NCBI GenBank assembly: GCA_963662175.1
Contig: OY759214.1
Location: 81,294,037-81,358,036, forward strand
From: Aradus depressus
Taxonomy: Eukaryota; Arthropoda; Insecta; Hemiptera; Aradidae
Reading direction: 5' to 3'
Length of the DNA stretch: 64,000 nt
The translations under genes were made by a program, and so were the position numbers. Position 1 is the first letter of the stretch; the number at the start of each line of letters is the position of its first letter. Below are positions 21,781 to 34,287 of this stretch, piece after piece. Below the pieces are notes generated by a model that worked only from the letters and a program-made list of their open reading frames with translations, was not told the origin of the DNA and did not search any database.

Positions 21781-24700
21781 GTCCCCGCCAACCGCTAGAA
21801 GGGTCATCTTTCTTTGGTTGATTTGTCAGAAACCTAACAACGGAAGTGTACACTAACTCTTTCCCTTTGAAAAGATAAATTTGAAATAAAAATCATGAAA
21901 TTTTATCAGGTTTATGAAGTGTCAGAAGCCGATTTCAGCGAAATTTCATGAGTAGAGAGGAGAGATGTTCTTTTTTTTTTTACTTGAAAAAAAATTGAGA
22001 CAGAATTTGTATTTAATGTTTGCGTGAAAATTGTCTATTTCCAGTATTTTTCAAAGCTACCCGTCCCATGCTATCATGAATGGAAATAGGATTTCAGAGA
22101 TGTAACCATAAAAAGTTCAATATTTTATAATGTACAATTTTTATACCAGCCTTCTTATAAAATAATGTTATAATTTTTATGTGTAACCTTTTTAGTTTTC
22201 ATCTTTTGAACAAACTTCAGCAAAATTTAGTTCAGTTCAAAAGTTTCAGTTCTGAGGTGCTGTGTAGGCTGTTCGACCTTGAATGATGCCTCGAAAAGAA
22301 AAAAAAAGCTGGTTTATATTTTGTATTTCCCTAATTACTCATAAAATTATATTGAAATCGGCTTCTTTCATTTTGGAAACATTCCTCCAGAATATATTGT
22401 ACCAGGATCCCTTTATGAAACTAAATTTTAATTTGACTACGCTCAATTGTCTGACTAGACTGTTCTTTAAGTAGTACCTAGTACCAGTGTTATTTTCAAT
22501 TTGCCAATGTCTTAAGTAAAAAAATCTTTAGAAACAATAAAAAATAACTATTTTTCAAAAGCTTATGAAATAATCTGGCCGATGTTCTACCAATATGTCC
22601 TCTGACCTGTAGCATGTATGAAAATTGTATTCATTTGTTAATGTCGAGTCCATGAAAATTTGGTTGAAAAACAAATAATTTAAGTTACAAAATTTGTATT
22701 CTCTATTTCCAGTAACAGTTTATCAATTAGTGAGGATGAATTTATATTGACTTGTGTTTTATTAAATCAAAATTATTTTTTCAAAAAATATAAACATAAA
22801 TGGCCGTAGTTTTGTTTTCATTCTTTGTCCTATCTTATTCTTCATAAGAATAAGATTTCTTTAGGCATTATTATTTTTTCAAAGCATATTACATTTTTGA
22901 AACCATTATGTTACTTCTGTTAATTTGTAATAATTTAAAGTAATAACATAAACTTAATATATATTTTTTTGTGTATTAAAATAAAAATATTAAGATATGA
23001 TTACATATGTAAAAGAGTGATAATATTTTCTAATAATATTACATTTTTTAATATCTTCAATATTTGTAAAAAAAACTTTATTTAGTGGCTTAATTGCAAA
23101 CACTAATCCAAAAATGATTTTTTTTCAGAATTATTTCATTTATTCTCAATAATTCCTAAGTAAAGAAGCGCGACTCTATTTTTTTTTAGAAAATTTGACT
23201 CAGTTCCATTATTTTATTAAAAGGTTTATTAAACATTGTAGGTTTCTTATTTTATTGGAAAATTTGTAATGATTAACAAATTTTATTTTTAAAAATATTT
23301 TAATTATGTTTTTGTTCTGTTTGAAACTGTTATTAATTATTCCATGTTTGTTAGTTACCACTTTAAAAAAATAAAAGATCTAAGTTAGCTTTAATTCTTA
23401 ATTTTAATGATTCCTTGAAAAAAATTTCAAGTATGGGCATTCAAATAGTTAATTATAAGTTTGTTTATTTTTATTTAATCTATATAAATAATAAAAAAAA
23501 ATTAATTAAAGTATAATTTAAAATGGTCTGTCAGTGTATATAAAAATATTTATAACCGTAATAAGTTTATTTTAAGTTGAGAACAAAATATATAAATCTT
23601 TATATATGATCAAAATTAAAATGAATCACTTATTTGATTACAAGTTAACAAACTTCTATTCTTCCACAGTTATATTAACATATTTTGTTTAATGAGATAG
23701 TTTTGAAATATTGGAAGACCATCACTAAAGTTTACTTACAGTTTTAAAATAATTAAGGAATTTAAAAATACAAAGGCTCCCGGCATAAGCACAAAATTCG
23801 GTAAATAAATTATTTTCTTTATCAGACATTAACAGAACAAAAACAATTCGGCCTATGAGAAGTTCCTGAAAGTACGAAATACAGTAGAGATGTAGAAATA
23901 CGCAGGTACAGATAATCTAGAAATATATTATATAGGTGCATATATTATATCAATATGTAGATGCATATATTAATATTATATATGTATATGCTATGTCTCG
24001 TATAAAACATCGCTCATTCTATAAAGGGTTGATTGCAGGCATATTTTTGAAAACATGAAAAAAAAATTACATTACAAATTACAACTCTTACATATTTGCC
24101 GGTTGTATTTAGAATCCCAGAATTAATCATGTCTAGATGTATTTAGAATTTTAAATATGGGCCTAGTTTTAAATCTAGACAGTATATGTAAGGTTTAACA
24201 TAAATTTAAATATAATAAGCAATGTTTTGATGCAAAACAACAGAAGAGGGAAAATAAATAAATAATAATAATTATATTCCAAATATAAACAATATTTATA
24301 TAACCTTCCTTACTGTTGTCAACTTTTTCTCTAATTTCTAAATACTGCTTAAGACCCTCTGGACCTTCATAATAACGCAATGCAGTATTTTTCTTCTGAT
24401 TAACTGTTCCATCTTATCCTTCTCTCCCCTCTAAATGCTGTCTAAGGTGGTCTGGCATTATAAATACTGCCTAGGCATTATTAATAATGGCCGCATTTTA
24501 AATACTTCGGGTAAAATATAGATTTCAGATGTGTAATTACAGGTGACTTCCAATAGTTTTTTCCCATTCCAACAAAATAAGTGTAGATGCGCAATATATA
24601 TATATTTTTCATAAATTCAATACATTAGATTATTGAAAATTTGAAGTCTTCGCATGTAGTTCAATGCTTAAAAGAAATTTCAAATTTTTCAAAAATATTA

Positions 24701-26784
24701 CTGTAACCAGCCAACCTGATAGGTTACAGATGAGCCATTTCTTGACTAGTAATAAAATAACTGCTCTAATATCTCAATACAGTAGCATATATAACTATAA
24801 TATGATATAATTATATCAACAATCATTTTAGTTTAAAAAAAAAAAAAACTTTTACTTGAAGTAAGAATTAACACATTACTTCAGGATACATTTGACTGAA
24901 ACGGCAAAGGCATGTTTACCATAAGCAGAGATAGAGGGGTTATTTTTTCACGGTATTCTTAAGAAAATCCTTTTGGGCCGAGGAAAACTTATATTTCTTT
25001 GTTTTACGAAGGTTGAGGAATCTTGTGTATTTAAAAAGATTAGGTATTGTCTTCACAATATTGAAACAAAAAACATTTTCTCAGTTTTTATCCAAGTTGT
25101 TTATAATTTTTATTTTATTTTGGAGTTACGTTTTGTTTGTTTTCTACATGTATGTACCGAACTGTGCAAAATTATATATATTAATATGTTCCTATTTTTT
25201 TTTTAATATCCTTGTATTCGACTCACAATGAAGTATCTCGATGTAAATGTTCAGTCTCAGTGTACAACCGTCAGGCAGGATTTACCCCTACACATATAAA
25301 AAGCTAAATTCTGGACAAATTTTCTTGAAAACTGACTTAATTAGCCAAAAATATTACGATGTATCAAAGAATGTGGATTTTAAAATGAAAATTGAAATTT
25401 TATAACATATTTTAAAATAAAAGTCTGCTTTTTATTTTGAAGCCAACATTTTTGAATTCATCATTAAATTTTAGACCTGATCTGCAGCAATTTCCGAGAA
25501 AAATCGTCAAGAAGTAAGCCCGTTTCGAATTTTTATGTATAAAAATATGGGAAAACAAAAAAAAAAATTCCCATAGCGCCATCTATTTAAGAAAATTGGT
25601 CAAGGAGCAGGTTCGATGAAAGACTTGTAGATCGTCCTGCTCCAGTCACTAGTTATTCTGCCACGTCTAAATTTCCAAAAAGTACTATGTTTAATAACTA
25701 GTTTTCGCGGCTAATATGATTATAAGATTAATTTTGTACCTGACTTGAGAGGCACTAAAATTGACTCATAAGGTCTGTGACTTTCTGGAGGTACGTCTCC
25801 CGTTAACATGCGGCTTCTGCATTCCCTTCTATGGAAAATTTTAATAAAATAAATAAAAACAAAGAAATTGTTAAACTTTTTTGTCTAATTACACAAAAAT
25901 AGACTCACTTTTGAACTTGGTGCTCAGGATGTTGTAAGCCGAAACTGGTACACTTTATGTATATATTTTTCTGGAATTAGACAATATGCAAGTTCTTTTG
26001 TTTTCATTAACTTTCCAGTATATCGACACATATCGCAGAAATATATTCAGACAAATTTTAATACCCTTGTCTCCGCCTATGATCTATACTATATAACAAA
26101 AGGCTGATATCCATCTGTCATGGATGGTTTTTATAAGTAAATAACATATCCTGTCCCTGTGAATATTAACATGGACAATCATCCTTCCAAAAATTATATA
26201 AAGTTATTAAATTAAAAAAATAAAGTATTTTTGAAATTAGTTAATTTATGAGTCTTTTTGACCGAAAGTTTTTTGAATTTATGACTATACACTTTTATAT
26301 TATCTGTAATTATTTTAGAGAAATATATAAATTTGGGTAATAAAAAACAGTTTTGTAAGAAATAAAAAAATTGATTATTGGTTGTTAAATTGTAAATACA
26401 TTTTTGGCTGTTTAGTCCTGTTGTTTATGTAATAAACTGACATGTAGTTGTCATTTTAATGTAAGAAGGATGTACATAATATATGGGATATATGAAACTA
26501 TGTAAATATTTATATTTTGTGTCTAGGTGTGCTTCTAGCGCACTTCTAGTCAATGTATGAACTTGTTAAAATTATCAAAGGGTTTTAATAATAAAATTTA
26601 TCTATTAACATGTCATTTATTTATTATGTGTTTCCTTTTGTTCCTATTATTTATTTATTATTTTCTACTGGTATTCGGTGTTGCTTTTTTTATTTGTCTT
26701 CATACAGTTCCAAGTCTTCTTCCAGCGTAATGTAGAGTTCTCGCTCAAACCGTAATGTACAGATTATTATGAATACTATGCACT

Positions 26785-27240
26785 TTCGTCACCTCGTGAA
26801 TTCAAAACCTCATAAGGGCGACACTTGTTAATTTTCAGCGGAATCAGTAGAAGAGAGGAGGGAATCAAAGGGAGGCTCAACTCAAAAACCCCAATAACTG
26901 CCCATATTATGAATTTATAAACACAAAATTTCGTATGAGGTTTTAGGAGCCGATATGTAAGTCAACTGTTGTATTAGCTCAAACGGTCGACTGGTTTTGG
27001 AGGGGGTGCGAAAAGTTAATTGATTAATTCGATCAGACGGGATGGATATGATACACAATTCACAGCAAGTGTGATCAAATCACAGAATGATGAGTTTCAT
27101 AGGTGGTCTTGGATTTACGTATACAATTTCGTCTCGATAAAAACATTACTTTTTAGGGGTTTTGAGTTAAGCCCTCCTAATCACCCCCTTTTCTTTGGCT
27201 GATCCGGCTGAAAATCAATAGGTGTCGTCCTCATGAAGTT
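26785..27240. repeat. Dispersed ~0.5-kb repeat, broken copies in both orientations
   Basis: The plus part is 26800-27045 (ttaattttcagcggaatcag, aataactgcccatatta). A minus part follows at 27100-27240 (gggttttgagttaagccc, gaaaatcaataggtgtcg). Confidence 0.6.
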
Positions 27241-27380
27241 CTACGTGCTAACGGTGAAGGTGTTTTATAAAACAAACATGGTTGGTATCAGATCTCCAAA
27301 AAATATATATTTGATTATGTTGACTTTTCGCCTCAAGCATTATCAAAACATTTATGATAAACAGATCAATTAAACGGATT

Positions 27381-27387
<7 letters not shown>

Positions 27388-27474
<87 letters not shown>

Positions 27475-27475
27475 A
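27388..27475. repeat. (TA)n microsatellite
   Basis: A long TA run with a few interruptions, directly left of the mariner end. Confidence 0.95.
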
Positions 27476-27494
27476 ATGTTATATCGCGATATAT

Positions 27495-28345
27495 AAGTTC
27501 AAAAGGGGGATCAAAAAGTTCTAGGACCTTTTGGATTGCGCGCCAACGGAAGAGCGGTACGGTTGGCAGCATTAGTTGTTGTGACTCTTCCTGAGCTCAG
27601 CTGTTTTAGTAGATTCTGTACAACCTACTTTGTTGTGAAGGATCAGACGTTTTTGTGAAACAAGTTTTTCTGTTAGGTTATTTTGTGATCTTTCATCAAA
27701 TGAATCAAAAAGAAGAGCAACGCGTTAGTGTGAAGTTGGTTAAAACGTTTACAGAAACATTTCAGATTTGCAAGAGGTTTTTGGGGATGAATGTCTGAAT
27801 CGATCATGGTGTCATGAGTGGTACAAGAGGTTCAAAGAAGTCAAATTTCAAGGTCATGCTCTCATTTCTTCGACTGGAAGGGTGTTGTCTACTACGAATT
27901 TCTTCCACGAGGACAATTAATCGTTTTCATCACCTTAAACCCCTGAGACATTTGCGCGAGGCTGTGAGCAGGAAGAGACCTGAGCTGTGGAGAGTGGGTG
28001 CTGAACCATGACAACGCGCCTGTTCATTCTGCGCTGATCATTCGCGATTATTGCACAAAAAACGCCGGGCCGTCATTACCCAGCCCCCAAACTCACCAGA
28101 CTTGGCCTCTACGGATTTTTTCCTGTTTCCGAAACTCATAAGACCCTTAAAAGGGCAGAGATTTCACTCAACTGACGAAAGTAAAGAAAAACGGCTGGAG
28201 GAGCTGGACAGTATTCCAGAAGATGAGTTCTCAGGGTCCTTCCAGGAGTGGAAACGGCGATGGGGAAAATGTATAGCTTCCCAAGGGGAGTATTTTGAAA
28301 AACTTTAAATACAGTTTTTAAAAAATTTTGATCACCCCTCGTATT
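27495..28345 (+). mobile_element. Decayed, internally deleted mariner element
   Basis: The ends are roughly inverted (aaaagggggatcaaaaagtt at left; ttttgatcacccctcg at right). In between, broken frames read MNQKEEQRVSVKLV, FGDECLNRSWCHEWYKRFKE, NHDNAPVHSALIIRDYC, TQPPNSPDLASTDFFLFPKL and FQEWKRRWGKCIASQGEYFE, which are mariner transposase segments in order. The second and third catalytic acidic regions survive. The first is deleted, and there are stops and frameshifts. At about 850 bp it is shorter than the usual ~1.3 kb. It is not functional. Confidence 0.85.
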
Positions 28346-28587
28346 TACACAATACATATATAATACAGAATGAAATAAATATATGTTTTTTGGAGACCTA
28401 AGGCCAACCTTGTTCGTTTTACAAACATTCCTCAACTTCAAATACATTCTAATGTTAAATTCAGCCCGAGTAGCTGAAGTCTGTCCCTTTTCCTGACCCG
28501 GGTTGAATCTAAGAAGAGAAAAAAAAAATAGGAATATAAATAATTACGGTAGGACTTGAATCTTTATCTGAATTGATGAATGAATAT

Positions 28588-28593
28588 TTTATT
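28588..28593 (-). terminator. Polyadenylation signal of tetraspan gene A
   Basis: AATAAA on the minus strand, about 28 bases past the stop codon. Confidence 0.5.
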
Positions 28594-28620
28594 CACTGAA
28601 TATATGTTTTTCACGATTTT

Positions 28621-30740
28621 TTAAGTTTCCTCCTCCTCACCGCCTCCACCCTTCCCAGTTTTCTTCATAACAAGGTCTGCTATGAAAATTGCAGCGACAC
28701 CTAGCTCTAAGATCGTCAGGACCAGAGAATGAGTCCCGGAACCGCCTAGTATTGTGAGGATGCCAGTTAGAATGAACAGAACTGCACCGCATCCTTCCCA
28801 GATGTACACCTAAAAGAACAAAAGAATATTAATAGGAACATAAATTTTACTATGAGAAAGCAGATCTATATTGCGCTTCAAAATATCGTCCAAGGCATTT
28901 AAAATGAACCAGACTCGGACCTCGCTATCAGATTTATTTCTAAATCATTTAAGTTATTAGTTCGAAAAAAGGAAATGAAAGTTGGATGTTCTCACTTGTT
29001 TTATGTGAAGATCACTAGGATAGTATCGTACCGGTCTGGTGTCAATGCAGAGATGGTTCTGTTGTTGCTCTCTGTTATTTTAAGTGTGCAACTGGGAGAA
29101 TGAATAAGATAATATATGGAGGATATCGGAATCAAGATGACAGTTACCATTTTATTAACCCTGGAGTTCACTGATTCATGGTGAATCAGAAGATTCATAC
29201 TAGAAAGTATTACCATTTTATTGAACCTAGAGCTCACTGATCCGTGATGAATCCACTAGTATGATAGTGACCATTTTATTGAACCTAGAGCTCACTGATC
29301 CATGATGAATCCACTAGTATTGTAATGACCATTTTATTGAACCTAGAGCTCACTGATCCGTGATGAATCCACTGGTATGATAATGACCATTTTATTGAAT
29401 CTAAAGCTCACAGATCCGTGATGAATCTACTAGTATGACAATGACCATTTTATTGAACCGAGAGCTCACTGATCCATGATGAATCTACTAGTATGACAAT
29501 GACCATTTTATTGAACCTAGAGCTCACTGATCCGTGATGTATCTACTAGTATGATAGTTACCAATTTATTAGTAGGCCCTGCATCCAGGATGTATCCGAT
29601 GATCATGCCGAGAAGGACGACGTTGTAGCCGGCAACAGTATGGTAGAAGAGGGTAGCCTTAACACTACTATACATCCCAGAACCGAAGTCACCAACTCCC
29701 CATAGTAGCACGATCACCAACACCACCACCTGACACAATATAGCGCATATACACAATATTTTTTTGAAAAAAAAAAACACCAATGTCATAAAAGGCCAAT
29801 AGTGACATTGGTTGTTTATAATTAGAACATTCTTATCATTAGTCGTAACTGTCAAAATTGACATTTTTAAATACGACAAATCTCAATTACAGGGGCTGTT
29901 TTTGCAAATTTGAGGTGAGAGAACAAAAAAAAAGTTACCTACTTATTTCGTTTATCATTTGGAGAATTGTATTTTTTAGCCTTCAGTGAGTATTCTTGGT
30001 ACATTTTTTTTCCGGCAGTCCATACAGAGGTGTCTCCGACGATCTTTCGAAACGATTACCAGAAGAGACGTAAAAACTCCTGAAATACCGTCGGAAAAGG
30101 AGAGAACTGGATTATTGTCCATCTCACCAACGAAACATGGCCAAATAGTCAGTTCAAAACTTTTTCAACGATGGTTTATGACAAATGAGCAGGAAGCTCT
30201 TAACATAGACATTAGAAATTAATACTATCTCGTTTGGTTTCGTTGCGAGAGAGAAGGGCCATTTCGAAAAGTGACAACAAAGGAACAACATTCTGAACTA
30301 GTCAGAGAAACTGTGATACGCACAGTAAGACAGGTTATACAAAATCAAAATCACTATGTCTTCTGGATCGATTGCAATCACTTCTGTCGTCGAGTTAAGA
30401 GAAAATATTAAAGAGGCCTTGTAGCCAATTTAATTTCTTGATTATTATTATTCGTTATGGAATTATTGCAGTCAATAATAAATGATTATACATAAATAAT
30501 CAATGTTCAATTCTGCACGTATTTCCTTTTGAAGCTTGGCGGCTCATATTATTAACTACAATTTATCATATTCCCAGCTTTCAGTATAATCAACATTTTG
30601 ATCATGAGCCATGGAAATTTTTAAAGAAATAATATAGAATAGTTAAATCTAAATATAAAAAATAAATAAAAGGGTCTTACAAAGGCAATAAACTTAAGGA
30701 TAAAGTTGACACTTGTGAACAGGTCTTTTATCTTGCCCAT
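28621..30740 (-). CDS. Small four-helix membrane protein, tandem copy A (138 aa)
   Basis: Three phase-0 exons (30681-30740, 29562-29729, 28621-28809) give 138 residues. It starts MGKIKDLFTSVNFILKFIAF, immediately before the first intron. Four hydrophobic helices are visible: about residues 11-33 (spanning exons 1 and 2), 49-66, 78-100 and 104-124. A charged tail follows: KKTGKGGGGEEEET. Short loops and a cytosolic acidic end suggest a MARVEL-like or claudin-sized tetraspan, but I do not recognise the family and assign no function. All splice sites are GT-AG. The paralogue at 34288-38729 shares exon lengths, and conserved 5' and 3' flanks show a tandem duplication. A 58-bp minisatellite in intron 2 includes the exon 2 donor region. 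Confidence 0.85.
29145..29560. repeat. 58-bp minisatellite containing copies of the exon 2 donor site
   Basis: Seven units (starts near 29145, 29212, 29270, 29328, 29386, 29444 and 29502) carry accattttattgaacctaga and gctcactgatcc. Five successive spacings are exactly 58 bp. The last unit runs into the real splice junction of tetraspan A exon 2 at 29561, so the unit contains diverged donor copies (GTAACT, GTAATA, GTCACT and GTCATT on the minus strand). Confidence 0.9.
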
Positions 30741-31090
30741 ATCCAGAAGATTTTTCGAAAAAAAATTAATCAAATTCACATTTGATTTAGAACAGAATTA
30801 AGTGTTCGATCGAAATATAAAAACAGTATAACTTATAAAAACACTAGAACTTAAAAATAACACTACTTAAGACATTGGTCAACTATATAACTAACTCCAT
30901 TAACCATATGATAAAATACAGCAGAATTTAATTATTCCAGTGTTCTACATCATCATGGAAACCACACGAGAATTCATATAAATCAGTTGAAGATTGGTCT
31001 AAAAAAGAAATTTACTTTTTTCTTCAAGTCAAACAGGCTAACTCTGAATATCGGGTTCGAATTCCGAAGTATCCTTAATTTTTACTTTCT
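30741..31090 (-). promoter_or_regulatory. Conserved upstream block of tetraspan A
   Basis: It matches 38730-39075 upstream of copy B over about 330 bp, with shared strings ttaatcaaattcacat, acttataaaaacactagaac and acagaatttaattattc. It also holds a box-B-like cgggttcgaattccg near 31050. It probably includes the promoter and 5' UTR, copied with the gene and retained. Confidence 0.6.
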
Positions 31091-32440
31091 TATACCTATA
31101 GATAAGGAAGTTTTTTTTTTTTTTTAGTTGGTAGAAATCACTCATCAGTGGTGCTTACTGAGGCTCCCGCCCATATTCCGCCAAGGATAGAATCCAACCT
31201 TCTAAAAATATTTAGGACATCCTACTAGGGTGGAAATTGGTCTAGGGTGAAGTTAGTTCCTTAGGAATAGGGGAAGAATTTAGACGCCCACTACTTCGCT
31301 CTGGTCCAGTACTCAAGTGTTCGGCTACACTCAGGATGGAATAAATCAGCATTAATAAATATATTTAATTTATCATAAATTTGTATATTGTTTTTAAAAA
31401 AATAGATATTAGATGAATCATGTGAAAAATAGATTCGTGTTATAAAGCTCTATATTTCAAGTATTTTCATAGACAATATTTGGATGGACCGATCTTCGAG
31501 TCATGACGGAAGAGTCGCGTCTGATATGATGTCAACATCCGAACCTCGAGATCCACCAAATCATCTTGGAAGCGGGATGTCGACCTCGATACTCGTCCGT
31601 CGGTTGAAAGAAGGAATAGAGTAATAGAATAGAACTTAGTGGAGCTACGAGTATATAGCACGGAATCATTTCCATGTCTCACCTAATATAAAGTATTTGT
31701 CTTTTATATGTCTATAATATATTTTTTTTTAACAAAACACAAAACTTATCATTAACTTCTTTTGAAAGATAATTGTCTAAAGTTTAGAAGGGGATTGGTA
31801 GACAGTAAGTGTCTATAAAGAAAAGGAGAGATTATAAAAAGAAAGAGGATTTGGAGGTGTTGTAAAGCCATTTCTTCTGATGGCAGTTCTTATAGTTTAG
31901 TTCTTACAGTACTCGTATAGTTGGTCCAATCTAAACTTGTACCTATAGAGGGTCCACTAAAGGACATCCAATGGGCAGTTCCACTCACGGCTCACCACCT
32001 GAGCCACAATAACAGAAAAAAATTACATTCTATCTCTCCCTCTCCCACTTACACCTGTTTGTAATTATTTTTTTTTTTAATTCTCCATAAGAAAATTTAT
32101 TTAATGATGGAAAAATCTGTTTTCTTCATGCTTTAGGATCGAAATGGGAATACTATTTAAGGAAAATGGTCCTATATTCAATATGAAGTTCTTTATTGAT
32201 CCTTAAGAAATACATCTTTTAGCCTGATTTTTACAATCTTGAACATTATAAAAGAAAATATATATATCACATAACATGACCTCTGTAGGAAGAAGATTGG
32301 AGTTATGCCTCGTCAATGGAGGAGGAATTTTTGAACACACCCTATGATATGTTAAATAATTTTTTTTTTCTTAATTTAGAATATAGGACATCGTCTTATT
32401 GAGTTCTCTGCTTTAATAGCTCTTCATTAACTTCAATTAT

Positions 32441-32458
32441 CCCCCCCCCCCCCCCCCC
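32441..32458. repeat. Poly-C tract
   Basis: 18 consecutive C. Confidence 0.9.
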
Positions 32459-32951
32459 AAAAAAAAGAGGTACAAATTGAATTAATAATAATAATTAATG
32501 TGCAAAGTTTGTTGGAATTTAGTAACTTCGAGATAAGAAAAACGTGCAACTTTAAACGTTTTTTTTCTGAGAACTACTTGGCGTATCAAAAATCTGTTTG
32601 CACAGTTCTTCCTTGTTTCTTTAGTACTTTAATAAAATGTAATGAAACTTAAGGGTCAAAAGGGAACCCCGCCCTTCGAAGGGCTGTTTGAGCCTTTAAG
32701 AGGGTCATTTTTGTCATTCCGAGGAAGCCTTACTATAGCTCTCGGCAAGTGCTACAACTTTAGTCCTATGCACAATTTTGATATCTCTAACCGTTTAGGA
32801 GTTATTTCACTTGTGGTCCGCTTATCTGGGCCACCCTGTAGAATAATAAAAGAAAATAATAATAAACAATACTTTAAAATAATAATGAAAGGAACTAAAA
32901 AAATTAAAAGAAAAAACCCGACACAAAAAATAAACATTTAAAAAAGGGGGG

Positions 32952-33232
32952 GCCTGAAGGGCTTAGGGAGCTTGGCCTTATAAACATTTGAACTCGAAAC
33001 GCCAAGTCTCTAGATGTAATAGAGGCCGAGATCCCTACACATGCTCTGATGAAACCTGATGATCTTGGAAACAGCGTACCCGATTTCCACCAAACATGGC
33101 TAAGAACCATCTCGCAAATACCAGCTTTTGAAACGAAAAAACTGCTTTGAAATCGGAGCTACGATGCCACAGACAGACAAAGGCTTCAAACTTATGACAC
33201 CCCTCCTTTTGCGTCGGGGATTAAAAACAGTG
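32952..33232 (-). repeat. Dispersed repeat R-'gcatcgtagctcc', copy 3
   Basis: It is inverted relative to copies 1 and 2: agctacgatgccacagacag, aagaaccatctcgcaaatac, and ccttttgcgtcgggg at the end. Confidence 0.65.
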
Positions 33233-33455
33233 CTCATAATAAACAAATAAATATAGATCTTCCAGTAAAAATTAGTTTAATATACTTTATTCATTTTTAA
33301 AATTTTTAATGCTATTGTTATATACAGTTTATAAGTATCAATGTTGAAGAGGGTCTTGTGAGGATGAGGGCTCGTCAGTGCTTCTCCCAGGTACTTCTCA
33401 GAAGACAGCAGACTGGATACTACATGAAGAAGTTTTATGTCGACATTGTCATCCG

Positions 33456-33635
33456 AGACGCCAGTAGCTCAGTGGTATGCCTGCTTGCTTACTGAGCTCA
33501 ATGTCACAAGTTCGAAACCCGTTTTTTTTTATCTGGGAGGTAAAGAAACATCATCACGCCGTCCTGGTACTCGTTAAAGACCCTACCCTAGATGAAAAAA
33601 ATTGTTGCGTAGGCAGTATTTAGGACTCTTTACAT
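33456..33635 (+). mobile_element. tRNA-derived SINE-B, 3'-shortened copy
   Basis: A good tRNA-like head (cgccagtagctcagtggtat, then caagttcgaaacccg), then part of the body (cgccgtcctgg, ctcgttaaagaccctaccct). The 3' cgggctcatg part is missing. Confidence 0.8.
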
Positions 33636-33689
33636 TTTATAAAAAATGTTTTGTTAATTTTAATTAAATAAAAAAAACATTTACTGTAA

Positions 33690-33945
33690 TTATTAATATT
33701 ATTGTTTTTTTACTCATATTTTCAAGTATTTATTTATTCATTTTATTTCTTTGTAATCTAGTTAATTCTTATTCATGTGTGTCAGATCCTAATAGTTAAT
33801 ATATGTTTATGTATCTAATCTTTCGTATTATAATGTAGTTATGTACCTAATTAGCTATCTTAATGTATATATTCTTATGACGTATCCTATTACCATGTAT
33901 GGTTTAACGGAAATAAATAATATTAATATTTTTATTATTATAGGT
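33690..33945 (+). repeat. LINE-like 3' tail repeat, copy 3
   Basis: It ends ccatgtatggtttaacggaa, ataaataatattaat, with an AAT-type tail. Sequence matches the inverted copies at 8255 and 63280. Confidence 0.55.
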
Positions 33946-34287
33946 TAGTAATACGGTCGAAAAATAATATGAGCAGATCGGTGGAGGATAGATCTTTTCC
34001 ATAGGGTTATCGTGGCTTGTGGGAATTTCTGAAATCGTCCGATCATTGGCAATTGGCTTCCCCAGCACGAATATTTCAACCGTTTGAGCTACAAATCAAT
34101 AATTCACTTTCTTTATTTAAAAGCAAGCCAATTAGTTTAACTTTCTAACGCTACGAAGGGAGGGTTGAAACATGTTTTGTTTTCACAAGTTAACATAAAA
34201 AAGAATCATTACAGTACGTAGTGATTATATATTTGAATAAATGATGGAATATATTATTGACAGTATATACTATGTTTTTTTCACGAT

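Larger units (their letters stand above)
21781..27480. other. AT-rich, repeat-poor tract after FAM20C; possible long 3' UTR
   Basis: An AATAAA lies at about 21885-21890, roughly 105 bases after the stop, with others further out. From 21.8 to 25.5 kb I find no copy of the window's abundant repeats and no credible ORF. That is unusual here and could mean a long 3' UTR. A degenerate hammerhead-like motif (core CTCAGGA, stem I GTG/CAC) lies at 25915-25955. Repeats resume at 26785. Confidence 0.5.
31091..34187. other. Intergenic between the tandem tetraspan genes
   Basis: It holds a poly-C tract, two repeats and a SINE, listed separately. In 31100-32440 and 32460-32940 I see AT-rich sequence with no convincing gene. 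A minus ORF at 31467-31682 has no recognisable product. Confidence 0.55.

Noticed and set aside
25915..25955. Hammerhead motif (CTCAGGA core)
   Set aside because: G5 of the core is changed and stems II and III are mismatched; a dead relative at best.
27366..27572. ORF of alternating Ile/Tyr residues
   Set aside because: It is a translation of the (TA)n microsatellite.
29145..29560. CRISPR-like regular repeat
   Set aside because: Units are contiguous 58-bp tandem repeats with no spacers, in an insect intron.
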